Origin: Homarus americanus
Taxonomy: Eukaryota > Arthropoda > Malacostraca > Decapoda > Nephropidae
NCBI RefSeq assembly: GCF_018991925.1
Contig: NW_024724368.1
Coordinates: forward strand, 6,129,652 to 6,193,651
DNA length: 64,000 bases
Direction of reading: 5' to 3'
In this document: positions 12,313 to 24,314 of the stretch, in pieces
Position numbering within the stretch: the first letter of the stretch is position 1
Layout of the letters: the number at the start of each line of letters is the position of its first letter
Program-made: the position numbers and the translations under genes
Notes under the pieces: model-generated
Databases searched by the model: none
What the model was told of the DNA's origin: nothing
What the model saw: only the letters and a program-made list of their open reading frames with translations

Positions 12313-12949
12313 ATTTATATGAAAAGGTTGTGAGGAGGAGACGAGAGGTTCCAAAAGGCGGCGTCTGTGGTTCACTTGGGATTTTTCACGGTTCAAATAG
12401 AGATGAAAAGGGTTCGGAGTGGTTGAGAGAGTTCACAGGGGATTTCAGATAATTCAGAGGAGCCTGCAGGGCGGTTTAAGTTTAAAATGTTGAAAAAGAA
12501 ATTAAGACGACTAAAAAAGAATATTGTTTTATTTAAGAGGATTTGAGAGAATTTAAAGTTGTTCTGAGTTAGTTTGAAGAGAACTTAACACGGTTCAAGG
12601 TGGCCATGACGAGGCTTTAAGGGGAATTAAGAGGCTTCAAAAGAGAGAGAATTCAGGGAGGACATGCAGGGCTTCACGGACCAGTGCAGGGTTTCAAGGG
12701 GGGTGATAGTGTGAGGCTTCAAGTAAGTGGTGTTTGGGTTGGACATGATGTGTGAAGATTGCAGGTGCAGTGTGAAGGTTCAAGTAGGTGGTGTAAAGCT
12801 TCTTGAAGAAACGTTGAAGGTTAAGAAAAATATCGAATAAGGGTTCGTCGAGAATTCTGGAGGTTAACATGTAGTGGAATGGTGTCATCTAGACGTGTGG
12901 GGATCAGTGAACAGTGTGAGGTTTAACCCATTAATGAGAGGATATGGTG
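12310..12949. other. Purine-rich non-genic stretch
   Basis: Repeated GTTCA, GGCTTCAAG and GGTGTG words suggest a very decayed tandem array. No gene was seen. Confidence 0.5.
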
Positions 12950-13050
12950 TGAGTATTCAACGAGGCCATGTGAGGGTTCAACGAGGTCATGTGAGGGTTC
13001 AACGAGGTCATGTGAGGGTTCAACGAGGGTATATGAGGGTTCAACGAGTA
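12950..13050. repeat. Minisatellite, 20-bp unit, ~5 copies
   Basis: GTTCAACGAGGTCATGTGAG repeats with small changes. Confidence 0.88.
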
Positions 13051-14165
13051 GTGCGAGAGTTAGCAACATAATGTCGCGGTCTTTACCAAGGCAAATCACG
13101 ACTTGGGTAAACAAGTTTGTCCCGCCACCGACGCCCCGACCCAAGACTACTGGCAGGGTGTTCCGCAGGGTAGTGTCCCCTTCTGTTTGTATTTCGTACG
13201 ACAACCATCGCCAGGAGCTTTAGTTCTCGACTAGAGTGGCTAACAACCTTACGGACAAATGAATCATAGTTTTTTACACCTCGTTTTGTTATGTTTATCA
13301 AATAAATTATGATAGTATTGTGGAGAGCGGTAGAGTAAATGGGAAAGTGTTGAGTGGTGTGGCTGTATCTGGCATCAGGTCAGAGGATAACATGGATGCT
13401 ACCGTATCGCAGGAGTATTCATGCAGATCAGACCAACACCCGATAAAGCCCTGCTGAATTCGGCCTTACATGCTCGTCATTTAAGGGTCGTTTTGTATCG
13501 TCAGGGCGTCGATTATACGTCTTCTAGCAGGAAGGATCAAGCCTTTCACTCTCTGGATTGCCCACGGAATCGGTGTTTAGATGTGGTTTCAGCCAATTTA
13601 GCTGAACCTACTCTTTTCCACATAAATTCGCCGGACGGGGTAGAAAACCTTGGCGCATTTCCTTTGAGGAATCCTATCTTGATTGAATCTCATTGCCATA
13701 TTTAAAACAAGAAATATACATATTATTCGTCTATAGAATTCACTACTTGAGTCAAATGATAGAGAGAAAGAGAGGAATTACAGCAAGTTACAATTACAGT
13801 AAGTTACAGTAAGATATTGGACAGAGCACTCAGACTGGGCTATGCTTATCGGGCTATCAGGGAATAGCCACAAAGTAGCCAATGGCTCCCTGTAAATAAC
13901 ATATTCCTCCTTTGTACACTCTTGACTCCCGACCCTCCCATTCTAGCTCCAACTTTAAGACAATGTGATTTAATCTTTGCTGTTTAATATTCATCTAAGA
14001 AGAGGAGAAGGTTTGTAAGTAATGGGTCGGCAGTTACCTGGTCTGGTGGGCTGAGGAAGCTGTGGTGGTCAGGCAGGTAGGCTTCGGGTGCTGCTGCTGG
14101 CGGGGGACCTTAATGCCGAGTAGATGGTGATCCAGTGTACGTGTCTCGGCCTCACACCGTCTAGC
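13051..14165. other. Low-repeat stretch, no recognisable gene
   Basis: This stretch is freer of simple repeats than its surroundings. It carries a 94-residue open frame at 13421-13705 of balanced composition (LNSALHARHLRVVL within it). I do not recognise a family and see no splice or start context that would support an exon. It is left unannotated. Confidence 0.45.
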
Positions 14166-14169
14166 AACC

Positions 14170-14490
14170 TGTCCTTACTAATATACGTACATAATGTCAC
14201 TAGATACGTCCATGGTCATACTGTTACCTGTCCTTACGTACATAATGTCACTAGATACGTCCATGGTCATACTGTTACCTGTCCATACGTACATAATGTC
14301 ACTAGATACGTCCATGGTCATACTGTTACCTGTCCATACGTACATAATGTCACTAGATACGTCCATGGTCATACTGTTACCTGCCCATACGTACATAATG
14401 TCACTAGATACGTCCATGGTCATACTGTTACCTGCCCATACGTACATAATGTCACTAGATACGTCCATGGTCATACTGTTGCCTGTCCTT
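14170..14490. repeat. Minisatellite, exact 51-bp unit, ~6 copies
   Basis: Each unit has TACGTACATAATGTCACTAG, ATACGTCCATGGTCATACTG and TTACCTGTCC. The TACGTACATAATG start recurs at 14184, 14235, 14286, 14337, 14388 and 14439, exactly 51 bp apart. Units differ at only one or two positions (CCTTAC, CCATAC, GCCCATAC). Small palindromes TACGTA and CCATGG recur in each unit. The regular open frames on both strands result from 51 being divisible by three. Confidence 0.97.
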
Positions 14491-14579
14491 ACTGAGATAA
14501 GTACAGTGTGGCGTTTAGCTTTATATTGAACTGTGCAGATATAAGACTTGTGGGAAAATAATGCGAGGTTCTTATGATT

Positions 14580-14815
14580 TAGAAGGAAGTCAATTCATTT
14601 AGGTTCGTGATGTTAAGTTAGTTTAAGTTAGTGAGGTTATGTTGATGCTAGATTTAAGTGAGGTTAAGTTAGGTTACGTTTAAGTTATGTTTAGGTAAGG
14701 TTAATTAGTTAAGGGTTAGGTTAAGTTTAGGTGAGGTTCAGTAGGTTAGGTTAGGGTATGGTTAAGTAGACTAGATATAGGTAAGGTTAAATAGGTTAGG
14801 TTAGGTTAGGTGTGG
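14580..14815. repeat. Degenerate TTAGG/TTAAG-like tract
   Basis: GGTTAAG, GGTTAGG and GTTTAAG words dominate. I found no family A arms around it. Confidence 0.7.
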
Positions 14816-15677
14816 AGATAAATGTTGCCCGATGTGGTGTGGATGTGGTGTGGATGTGTTAGTATGTGGCTCTGTTTACATAACTCATGTAGGCGTCTTG
14901 ATAACTCCATAACGCTACTGATTTAAATCCCACTTGGAGGAGACTTTGTTGGAATGTACTTCAGGGTCAAGCTCTCTGGTGGAACTCTTACTGTGAGTGG
15001 TCAGTGACCATGTATGACCCGTCTAGTGTGATCGACAACACTGATACTGTCACAATTTATGGATTATGGTCGTGTTCAAATGTAAAACTATTTGTGTGTA
15101 ACTTCGTCAGCTAGCTATTTTGACTGGCTGACTAACTCGCCGAGGGAGTTTTTTTTACCTTTCCGTCCGTCTGCTGCACTGATCTAACGTGCAGTCAGTA
15201 TCTAGTGTTCCTTATTCGTACTTGTTATAATTGCTATCTGGGTAAATCAGCACTTGAGCGTGAACGTAGCAAGGAGGGAGACGGTGACCCCAGCTGCCTC
15301 ACCCACACCGCGCCCCAACAGGTATTATCTGCAATGGAAGTTGATTAATGGTGCCAGGAACCATCACCTGCCACCAGGAGAAGCGGGGTAGGTACCCTCG
15401 CTCCCTCCTGACGACGAACCAACAGTTATGACCTGTGGGGCGAGTCATACACCTCCCTCACCAGTATGTGGATAATAAATACTGCACTTCCTCACACACC
15501 TGTCTATTATGTGTAAATACTGAACATGTTTTTCTGTAAGGTGTGTGTATAATTTGTCTCTCATGCGCTGTGTTAATAGATAATGAAAAATTCTACTAAA
15601 TTTAATATCTTGTGGAAATATACACCAGATACATGGAAAACGAGATCCATTTATAATCCTCGATACAGAGAAGGAAG

Positions 15678-15732
<55 letters not shown>

Positions 15733-16267
15733 ACATCTGTCCACCACGACACTCAAGAGACACGTGTCCATTCCTACCTTGCTGTCAGCTCCAAATGTTG
15801 TGATAGTCTTACTCGTCTCGGATACTTGTGACGAGATCCTGTTATTCCGGCCACTGTCTCCTTCCTTTTTCTAGCCAAGTCCTTCATTTTCTCTCTCTTT
15901 GTTATCCTACCTCAGTTATATTTCTCTCCCATCTCCCAGTTTGCCTCCTTGTGGTTTATCAGTCAGTCATTTGAGTCCATTAACTCTCAACGAAATGGAA
16001 GAGCTTGTGTCACCACTTCGTCGTCGTCACCTTCGTCACCGTCAGGTTGTTCCTCTGAGCTGGGTAAGATCCAAACCCAAGACAGCTGTAGACAGGACAG
16101 TGACACACATGTTATAAGATCACAACCCGAGAGATGACTTAAAAGACGTGAGAGTGACGATATACAACACACTTCAGTAACGGGTCGCTGGCTACTCTCA
16201 TCCTGGGCCCCAGAGTCTCAGAGGTTCCTACGTTAGATTCTCTTCGTAGCTGGAGATAAAATTAATG
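14816..16267. other. Non-genic stretch with (GT)~25
   Basis: A (GT)n run lies at about 15680-15729. The remainder is mixed sequence without convincing coding, RNA or repeat structure. Confidence 0.55.
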
Positions 16268-16323
16268 CATCTGACTGACTGACTGACTGACTGACTGACT
16301 GACTGACTGACTGACTGACTGAC
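16268..16323. repeat. (CTGA)~14 microsatellite
   Basis: Perfect tetranucleotide run, ending in a GACC variant. Confidence 0.95.
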
Positions 16324-17054
16324 CGACCCCAACTAAACCAGAAAGAAAAAACATTCAAAATGACATTAAATTTACACAGGGACTTTTAATCACCGTAACT
16401 AAATCACTCATTTGACACCAATTAAACTGACATAATTAGCGCATTAAACCTCCATGACTCAAGATCCAAGATGGTTGACATCCTCCTGAGAGAAAGTATT
16501 AATTGTGCTGTTCATTACCTGTCAGGTTTTTCTATCTTTTCTCTTAATCGCTTCGCCGCACCTGTGTAACTCAACAGGTATTTAGCAAATGAAGGTAAAA
16601 ATTTAATTAACTGATATTCCAGGTGTTAAAGACGCTGTTATCTGCTCAGGTGTTCTTGTGAGTGTTGAGTGAGAGACGACAGTGCCTGGGTTAGTGGGAG
16701 TGAGTGTAGGGGAGACTGAGTTGTTCTGGTGTTTAGTTAAGATGAGTGAGAGGGAACCAAGATAATATGCTAATTACAGTTTATTTATTGCTTCACATAT
16801 ACGTGTTTGGTGTTATAGTATTTTATTGTATTATATAAATAGATTTGATTGATAATGTGGTACGATTTTATATCCATTTCTATGTGATATTATAAGGGAT
16901 TGGATATATATATTTTTTTGCTTTAGTATATAATTATGATGTACTCTATAGATTAATATATCGTCTCTATATTTATGTTTACACCTTAATGTATGATATT
17001 ATCTAAAATGACTTAATTTACATAATAGATGAGTATCTGAATATTTAGGCAGGC

Positions 17055-17097
<43 letters not shown>

Positions 17098-17219
17098 GCC
17101 TATGACTACACTGTCCTATGACCAACACCCCGGGGGACCAGCCTACACAATACACCTAATATTTAGCCCCGCCCCCTGCCGAGCTGTGGGCGTGGCTACG
17201 TTGACGCTAAATGATGGAT
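16324..17219. other. AT-rich non-genic stretch
   Basis: AT-rich sequence with an (AC)~19 tract at 17058-17094. No gene was seen. Confidence 0.6.
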
Positions 17220-17500
17220 ACCGCCTACACACGCCCACCCATACCCTCCCACCCCCACCCCCACCCACACCCTCCCACCCCCACCCACACCCTCCCACCC
17301 CCACCCACACCTACTCCTAATCACCATAGCCAATCATACCCTACTTATATCCACCTATACCCGCGCATTTCTACCCATAGTCACCCATTTCTACCCAGTC
17401 ATCCATTTCCACCTACAGCCACCCATTTCAACCCACACCCATTTTCACTCATTTCTACCTACATCCACCCGTTTCCACCCAATTTCACCCACGTCCACCC
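17220..17500. repeat. CCCACC-rich minisatellite
   Basis: A clean CCCACCCACACCCTCCCA block (17235-17310) is followed by decayed ATTTCTACCCA/CATTTCCACC units. The proline and threonine-rich open frames are artefacts. Confidence 0.8.
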
Positions 17501-17604
17501 ATTCCCATCCACACACCCATGTCTACGTGTTCTTTCCTGATTTTCGGTGAGGCTGAAAATTTAGTGTCATGGAGGAAATGATGTTGAGGAGGAAGTGTAC
17601 CTGT

Positions 17605-17807
17605 ATGGGTGAGGGAGGAGAGGGAGGGTAGTGTGAGGGAGGGGGAGGGTAGTGTGTGAGGGAGGGAGGGGGGTGTGTGAGGGAGTGTGAGGAGGGAGGT
17701 TATGTGTGTGAGGGGGAGGGAGGAGGGAGGGAGTGTGTGGGAGGGGTAGTGTGTGAGGGAGGTAGGAAGGGGAGAGGGTAGTGTGTGAGGGAAAACATAA
17801 ACTTGAT

Positions 17808-17860
<53 letters not shown>
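17605..17860. repeat. GGGAGG-rich minisatellite followed by (AAT)~16
   Basis: GTGTGAGGGAGGGGGAGGGT-like units run from about 17605 to 17790. An AAT microsatellite follows at 17811-17860. The G-runs could in principle support G-quadruplexes. Confidence 0.8.
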
Positions 17861-18493
17861 CTTCTCCATATAAAGAAACAGATAATCAATAAGGAGAATA
17901 AAACAAATAAATAAAACAAGTACAGTAAACTCCAACCCCCCCTCCTTCCTTCTCCTTCCTCCTCCTCCCTCCTTCTTCCTCCTCCTCCTCCTTCCTCCTT
18001 CTTCCTCCTCCTCCTTCCTCCTCCTCCTTCTTCTACTCCTTCCCCTAGCAAGTCACCGCCCCACCCTAATCCTTCACTTGGTGCCTCTGTGATTAGGACG
18101 TGTGATAATCACCAATCACACGTAATTAGCCGAGTAATGGCGACCTGGACGGCTCATCCATACTCATCCATCAGGCTTCCCGCCACTCACCCTAGCCTCA
18201 TCCCTCTCTGGGCGACACTTGGGGCAAGAGTTACCTGTGGTCACTCATCATCCTTCTAGCGTTTACCCTGTTTACCCAACACTCATTATATCGATCTGTA
18301 TCTTGGGTCATCCACTATTTATTCATACTTATCGGTCTTGTGTAACTCTTCGCCCAACACTCATCCAGACTCACCCATCTCATGTTTATCATCCAACATT
18401 TACCTGTCTTGTGTTTATCTTGGACCAGCCAACACTCATCCACTGAATTTGTGTCACAGAAAGTGGTTGTTATAAACGACCCCATGTTGTTTT

Positions 18494-18550
<57 letters not shown>

Positions 18551-20261
18551 TTAATAATAATACTGCAATAATAATACTGTAATAATAATCATCATCCAAG
18601 CTCATGTCAATCCAGTCCGCGAACCGTTACGATGGCAAAACTTGGTTAACTTTGCACTAAAAATTTATCACGTGTACCTTGTCACCTGTTGATCAATCAT
18701 ATCAAGTTTGGTGCAAATCCTGACACACGTTCTCTTGTTATTTAGTGACATATAAACGAACAGGATCGAGAACAATACTCTGAAGAACATTGATAGATGG
18801 GAGGTGAACATTTCTCTTATAAAACATACTATTAATCTGTGTTCTAAAGCGGGGGGCGAAGACCGACTGCCACCTCCCAGTGGTGCCCTCTGGGTAATGC
18901 TAACGGCAGCGGCAACACCGTCATGGCAGATTCAGCACACACACACACTGGCTCTACATTTTGTTTTACATGAGGAAAAAAACGACAATCTCCTCCTCGG
19001 ACTGGACACACCTTATGGAATACGAAGCAGACTAATTTTGGACAAGGAGCCAGTAAGACCCTGAGTGGCGACGATTGACTCAAGAACCCTCAGCGACATG
19101 GAAGAAGAGATAGTGGAGTTAAGGATGGCAGGAGCCTTGACATCCTGTGAGTGTATTGAAGACTGAGTGATCAAGAGGGATTATTATTCCTTACACAAAG
19201 GGCTGAGAGTATGACTTAATGTGTAGAAATGGTTTTATAGTGTCCTTGATGAAGGTGAAGTGTAGAAGGTGGAACCAGAACAGAGAAAAATCATCCGTTC
19301 TAGAGGTATATGGCTCTAGATAACGATGGTGTCAACAAGAACACAATATATACGACACACTGCGGAATATACAGTGTAACCACTATTAGGAGGTTGACAC
19401 ACCATTCAGTTAGATGGTAGTATGCTACGATGTAAACAAACACATATCTGCCACATCCCAGAAAACGTGCCAACCACTGTACCAGGTATAAGTGCAGCCA
19501 ACTGTACATGGTGCGGCGGCGACCCGGTGGAAGTTTGTAAGATGACTTGTAGAGGAAGTGGAGAATATTACTGGATATTTTCGTACAGGTGGATGACGAT
19601 AACCTGTGGTGCGTGACCTACTATCTATCGTGAGGAATTTTTTTATTTTTTTTTTGCTCGGGAAATGACACAAATGGACGTAGTATACCAGTGAAGGAGA
19701 GCAGCAGAGAGCCAGTACAGAGAAGCGTGTGATTGATTATCTGATCTTAATAAATGATTAAAGGTGTAACAATACCTTTTAAATTATTGGATGCTGATCA
19801 TGTTATGGTAATTTTTGAAACTAGTTTGACAGAAGAGTAGTTGGGGAAAGATTATTACTGGTGCAGGAATATGACTCCGTATGATGAGAATGCCAAGAGA
19901 GGAAGAGAAGAAAGAAAGAGAGAGAGACAAAGGAAGACACGGGAGGGAAAATGGCGAAGCATCAAGATGAAAGTTTCACAAATGACGGAAGAAATACAGT
20001 AGCTCAAATGTTAAGAGAATACATGAGACGAGAGACGCCGCCAGAGAAATGAGAAGTGTTTTGGACGACCGATTAAGTGCGAAAAGTGTGTATTTGAACT
20101 GATATTGACAAGAGAGGAAGAATTTTGAGAGACGGGGAGTGAGAGGCAGCCTTCTCGGATGTATACCCCAGCATGGAGAGCCTGTGTGAGGATGGGCAGC
20201 TGATAGGTCTACTGGTACTGGTGGAGGCTGACATGTGTGTTGAACTACCATGATTATACAG
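17861..20261. other. Non-genic stretch upstream of tRNA-Val
   Basis: A CTT/CTC-rich tract at 17935-18045, a weak CACTCATC-type repetition at 18150-18450 and (AAT)~21 at about 18498-18560 are the only structures seen. From 18561 to 20261 the sequence is low in simple repeats, but I could not support any exon. Confidence 0.5.
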
Positions 20262-20334
20262 GTTTCCGTAGTGTAGTGGTTATCACGTGCGCCTCACACG
20301 CGCAAGGTCCCCGGTTCGATCCCGGGCGGAAACA
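20262..20334 (+). tRNA. tRNA-Val (anticodon CAC)
   Basis: A 73-nt cloverleaf can be drawn. The acceptor GTTTCCG pairs with CGGAAAC and leaves an A discriminator. The D arm is GTGTAGTGGTTATCAC. The anticodon stem TGCGC pairs perfectly with GCGCA around the loop CTCACAC, which places CAC at positions 34-36. The T arm is CCCGG-TTCGATC-CCGGG. Both internal promoter boxes look intact (A box TAGTGTAGTGG, B box GGTTCGATCC). Reads as valine by similarity to animal tRNA-Val. One oddity is that no run of four T follows within the next 20 bases; an AC-rich repeat begins almost at once. Termination, and so activity, is uncertain. Confidence 0.92.
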
Positions 20335-20352
20335 CAAAGCTTTATGCACGGT

Positions 20353-20410
20353 AATACACACACACACACAGGTACACACACACACACACACACAAGTACA
20401 CACACACACT
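20353..20410. repeat. Interrupted (AC)n
   Basis: AC runs broken by GGTAC and AAGTAC lie just downstream of tRNA-Val. Confidence 0.9.
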
Positions 20411-20636
20411 CTCCCCCGTTTCCCACACAGTATATGCACACACAACTTTCTCTTGACAAACAGGAAGTGACAATACAATTTAAGTAATGAAAAAACAAAG
20501 AATTTCTGTGTTTATGGAGGTGATGACCCTCTCCTGCAGTGTGTGTGGTCAGCAAACAGGGTCAGTGCAAGACGTGTCAACATGAGTTTCCCCGCCACGC
20601 CACAACACCTTCCACTCGTCATTGGTAATATTTTTT

Positions 20637-20930
20637 GGGGGGGGGATCACCTGGAGATTAAACCCTTCTATTTCACCTTAAGATTAACCACCCTAATGCT
20701 AACCTAACCTAACCTAACCTAACCCTAACCTAATCTAATCTAACATAACCTAATCTAACACTCTAATCTAGCCTAACATCCTAACCTGTCTTAACTCCAC
20801 CTAATCAAGTTTAATCTGACCTGAATTGACCTTTTTAACCTAACCTAACCTAACCTAACCCCAAACAGGTGTCATTAGCGTGTTTAATAATAAGGTGAAA
20901 TTTACTGCAACTAATATTTCGGTAATCCCG
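20637..20930. mobile_element. Foldback MITE family A, copy 6, with perfect 8-bp TSD
   Basis: The left end is a G-run leading into GGGATCACCTGGAGATTAAA, with TATTTCACCTTAAGATTAAC and CACCCTAATGCTAACC further in. The right end is GTCATTAGCGTGTTTAATAA, AGGTGAAATTTACTGC and TTTCGGTAATCCCG. A CCTAA core with TCTAA variants lies between. TATTTTTT sits directly outside both ends (20629-20636 and 20931-20938), an exact 8-bp duplication. This defines the element ends better than any other copy. Confidence 0.92.
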
Positions 20931-21114
20931 TATTTTTTATGGTCTATGATGTACAGTGAACATGGTAGGGTGTGGTGTAGGCTAAAAGGTGTGGGTATAG
21001 GTGTGGCTGGATGTGGGTATGAGAGGGTGTGGGGTAGTGTGGGTGTGACAGGGTAAGGGTGTGGTCATGACTGTGCGGTAAGAATGATGTTAACTGTCAT
21101 GGATGTTTTTACAA

Positions 21115-21245
21115 GAAGTCAATTGTGTTTTTTACTTTAGTTTAAGTTACGTTAGGTTAGGGTGGGTTAGTTCAGGATAGGTTAGATTAAATTAAATTAG
21201 GTTAGTTTAAATTAAATTAGATTGGGTTAGGTTAGATTCGGGAAG
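21115..21245. repeat. Degenerate TTAGG/TTAAA tract
   Basis: GGTTAG, AAATTAG and GGTTAGATT words; no arms recognised. Confidence 0.6.
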
Positions 21246-21255
21246 ATTAGGGTCG

Positions 21256-21425
21256 ATGTTTCGATCCCAGGCACTCCCAATTCACCCAGCTGTAAATGGG
21301 TACCTAACTAACTTAACAACTTGGGGAAGTGAAGGCGGTCGAGTGCAGTACCGGCCATGCTGCCTCCGTGTGTACCGAAGGCTTAGTGTGTTATATCCAC
21401 CCTGTCCCTATGAGACCCACTTATA
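21256..21425 (+). mobile_element. tRNA-type SINE fragment with conserved central domain
   Basis: GTTTCGATCCCAGGC resembles the end of a tRNA-derived head (B-box-like). It is followed by ACCCAGCTGTAAATGGGTACC at 21284-21304. That segment aligns with the minus strand of the SINE copy at 62054-62262 (ACCCAGCAGTAATTGGTAAC) and with 60387-60564. The 5' part of the head is missing or too decayed to see. The body continues through CCGGCCATGCTGCC. Confidence 0.6.
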
Positions 21426-21435
21426 TTTTCACAGG

Positions 21436-21562
21436 TCAGGAATAAACTACGATTAGTCTCCTATGGTCCACCACCGGGGTTCTCAAAAGGTTCTCACATC
21501 AGGAATAAACTAAGATTAGTCTCCTATGGTCCACCACCGGGGTTCTCAAAAGGTTCTCACAT
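21436..21562. repeat. 63-bp direct tandem duplication
   Basis: TCAGGAATAAACTACGATTA through GGTTCTCACA is repeated once, head to tail, with a single C-to-A difference seen (CTACGATT versus CTAAGATT). This suggests a recent duplication. Confidence 0.9.
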
Positions 21563-22330
<768 letters not shown>

Positions 22331-22337
22331 GTGTGTT

Positions 22338-22445
22338 GACGGGCTCCCTCCACCACCGACTCCCTCCACCACCGACTCCCTCCACCACCGACTCCCTCCA
22401 CCACCGACTCCCTCCACCACCGACTCCCTCCACCACTGACTCCTC
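22338..22445. repeat. Minisatellite, 16-bp unit, ~7 copies
   Basis: GACTCCCTCCACCACC repeats almost perfectly. Confidence 0.92.
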
Positions 22446-22870
22446 CTGTCTCCCTCCACCTGTTTCGAGAAGGGGGAGGGAAGCAAGGCTGTGTGGTATA
22501 GCTTCTTGAGTGGACTGGTTTTGGTTGTGTTTGGTTGATGTCATTGTTATCCCCCTCCTCTTCCCCCTTCCTCACCACTCCTCCCCTCCCTTCCCCTCTC
22601 CCCCTCTCTACCCCTCCCCCTCCAACACACACACAACCTTTTATCGGAAGGTTCTCAGGCCAGTGTGTAGAAGTTTTGTCTAGTTCTGGGTCTACCTGTC
22701 TCTTTGTCTCTCCCTTGGCTCCTCTTAGACAGGGTCAGTCCTCCGGAGAGTGACAGGGCGGTGTGGGGGTGGAGTAATCTTTGCAGGGCGACTGTAAAAA
22801 GTTTTATATATATAATTAAAACAAAAACTCACCTTTTTTCAGGAACATATTTTCGAACTTCTTGACTACT
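22446..22870. other. Non-genic stretch
   Basis: Contains a CT/CCTC-rich tract at about 22545-22630 and otherwise nothing recognised. Confidence 0.55.
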
Positions 22871-22874
22871 TCTA

Positions 22875-22913
<39 letters not shown>

Positions 22914-23830
22914 TTTTTTTTAACGTGGCCTCCAGCCTCCCCCAATAGCCACACCTTCGCCACCATTTATTACCTTAATATTAAATATCCTAATACATAA
23001 GTAGCTATCCTATCTGTGTTGAATTAGTTGAGCCGCAGATCTATGCGGCATTCAGTGACTGTAGCCTCATAGTCAATATCTGCAGCAGTTGTCGGAATAG
23101 GGGCAGAAGCTCTCGTTCCCCTGAGGCAGAGCAAAGCCGACCGAAGGAGAGAGAAGACAGTCGACATCTCATCCAGGCTGTAACATAACTTCTGGGCTGC
23201 TGCTTCTGTTCGGAGATCACCTCCGCGAGTCTGGCGTAGAAACATCTTGCACTTGGTCCCATCCCACCAGAGGTTGTGAACACTAGAGGAGTGAAGCTGC
23301 CTTGATCAACGTTTTGAATTCTCTCCCCATATGCCCTTCTCTTGTCGTTCTCGTTCCTCCTATGTGCAGCATCGAGAGCTAGGTTACGGTGACATGCGGC
23401 CATGGGATCAAAAATCCTGATGTCGAAGAAAGCTCGCTGTCCCCGCGTCCAGAATCCTCGAGCACTGACGTCCACACGGGCTTCGTTAGATGTGTTTGAA
23501 GTCCTGTGTTGGAAGATATCGCATCCAATGGAAGGAGGGTCGGTTCTACCATGACGTCCCGGCAGATTTCCTTCAACATGTTTGCTGTGAGATCCCTTAC
23601 CTCGTCATGCCTCATGCATATGAAGCCCCCCTTCTTGCAGACCATGGCGTGATCGCCATCATAGGAAGAGCCACACACGCATTGGGAGGGCAAACCTTCT
23701 ACTGGCCAACCGTACCTTAGAGCAATGGCATCTGTAAATTCTTGTTTGTTAAGACTGAAACCATTTGCCCTTTTCGGTAACGTAGTTAACCAGTTCGAGG
23801 CGCCCACCTCCTGCGCTATAGCTACTTTTT
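22871..23830 (-). mobile_element. 5'-truncated non-LTR-type retroelement with (GTA)n tail
   Basis: Read on the minus strand: a coding remnant (23830 to 23041), a ~120-bp 3' UTR, an A-run and a (GTA)n tail ending near 22871. The last ~300 bp recurs at 50797-51103 with the same A-run/(GTA)n end and only a few substitutions. Both copies share the 3' end and stop at different 5' points, the pattern expected of 5'-truncated target-primed reverse transcription. A second short (GTA)4-like run (23840-23855) lies at the 5' side. Confidence 0.8.
23041..23830 (-). pseudogene. Retroelement ORF C-terminus, frameshifted
   Basis: Two overlapping minus-strand frames carry successive parts of one protein. 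The upstream frame has GASNWLTTLP, then CVCGSSYDGDHAMVC (a CX1CX7HX3C zinc-knuckle-like motif at about 43-57 of that frame), then RHDEVRDLTANML. The downstream frame has RVDVSARGFW, RAFFDIRIFDP and GSFTPLVFTTSGGMG. From memory, this order is typical of the region following the reverse transcriptase in a class of invertebrate retroelements. The aspartate-rich DVS...FFDIR segment could be a restriction-endonuclease-like nuclease; that is inference. The frame changes at about 23475-23515, so this copy cannot encode an intact product. The reverse transcriptase itself is absent. The family name is not resolved. Confidence 0.8.
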
Positions 23831-24310
23831 TTTCAAATTTTCTACTACTACTACCACATGTTTAAAGTTGCTCCCATGATGAGGTCACTTACTCACTGTT
23901 AGATTACTTGATATTGAGGAAATTTGAACTGTGGATTGCAAGATCTCACTTAACGCTGAACCCCGAGTCGCCAATACTGTAGAATCGACCATGCTGTTGA
24001 CAACCTGTAGAGTATTATTATTTTTTCCCCTTTTCCTTATGCCTTGTTTATAGAAAATGGAAAGAGACGTACAGTGGTTCTTCCGTCTTTCCGTTCCTCC
24101 GTCTTTCCATTCGTCCGTTCGTCCGCCCAAACAAGATTCGTGGACTGTATTGAAATTTAATGTACAGTTTCATAATTACTTTAATACCTGAAGTGGTGGA
24201 GTTGGTTAAGGAACGTTCTTGTGGTTTGTTATTATTTATTGCCGCTGTTTTTGTTTAAAGAGTTTGTAGCAGCTGGGGCGCCTACCATCCACGTTGAGTG
24301 TTTAGGAGTA
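23831..24310. other. Non-genic stretch
   Basis: Apart from a CCGTC/TTCCG-type repetition at 24085-24125, no structure was seen. Confidence 0.55.
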
Positions 24311-24314
24311 ATAA

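Noticed and set aside
13421..13705. 94-residue open frame of balanced composition
   Set aside because: No recognisable domain, start context or splice sites; single isolated frame. Left unannotated.
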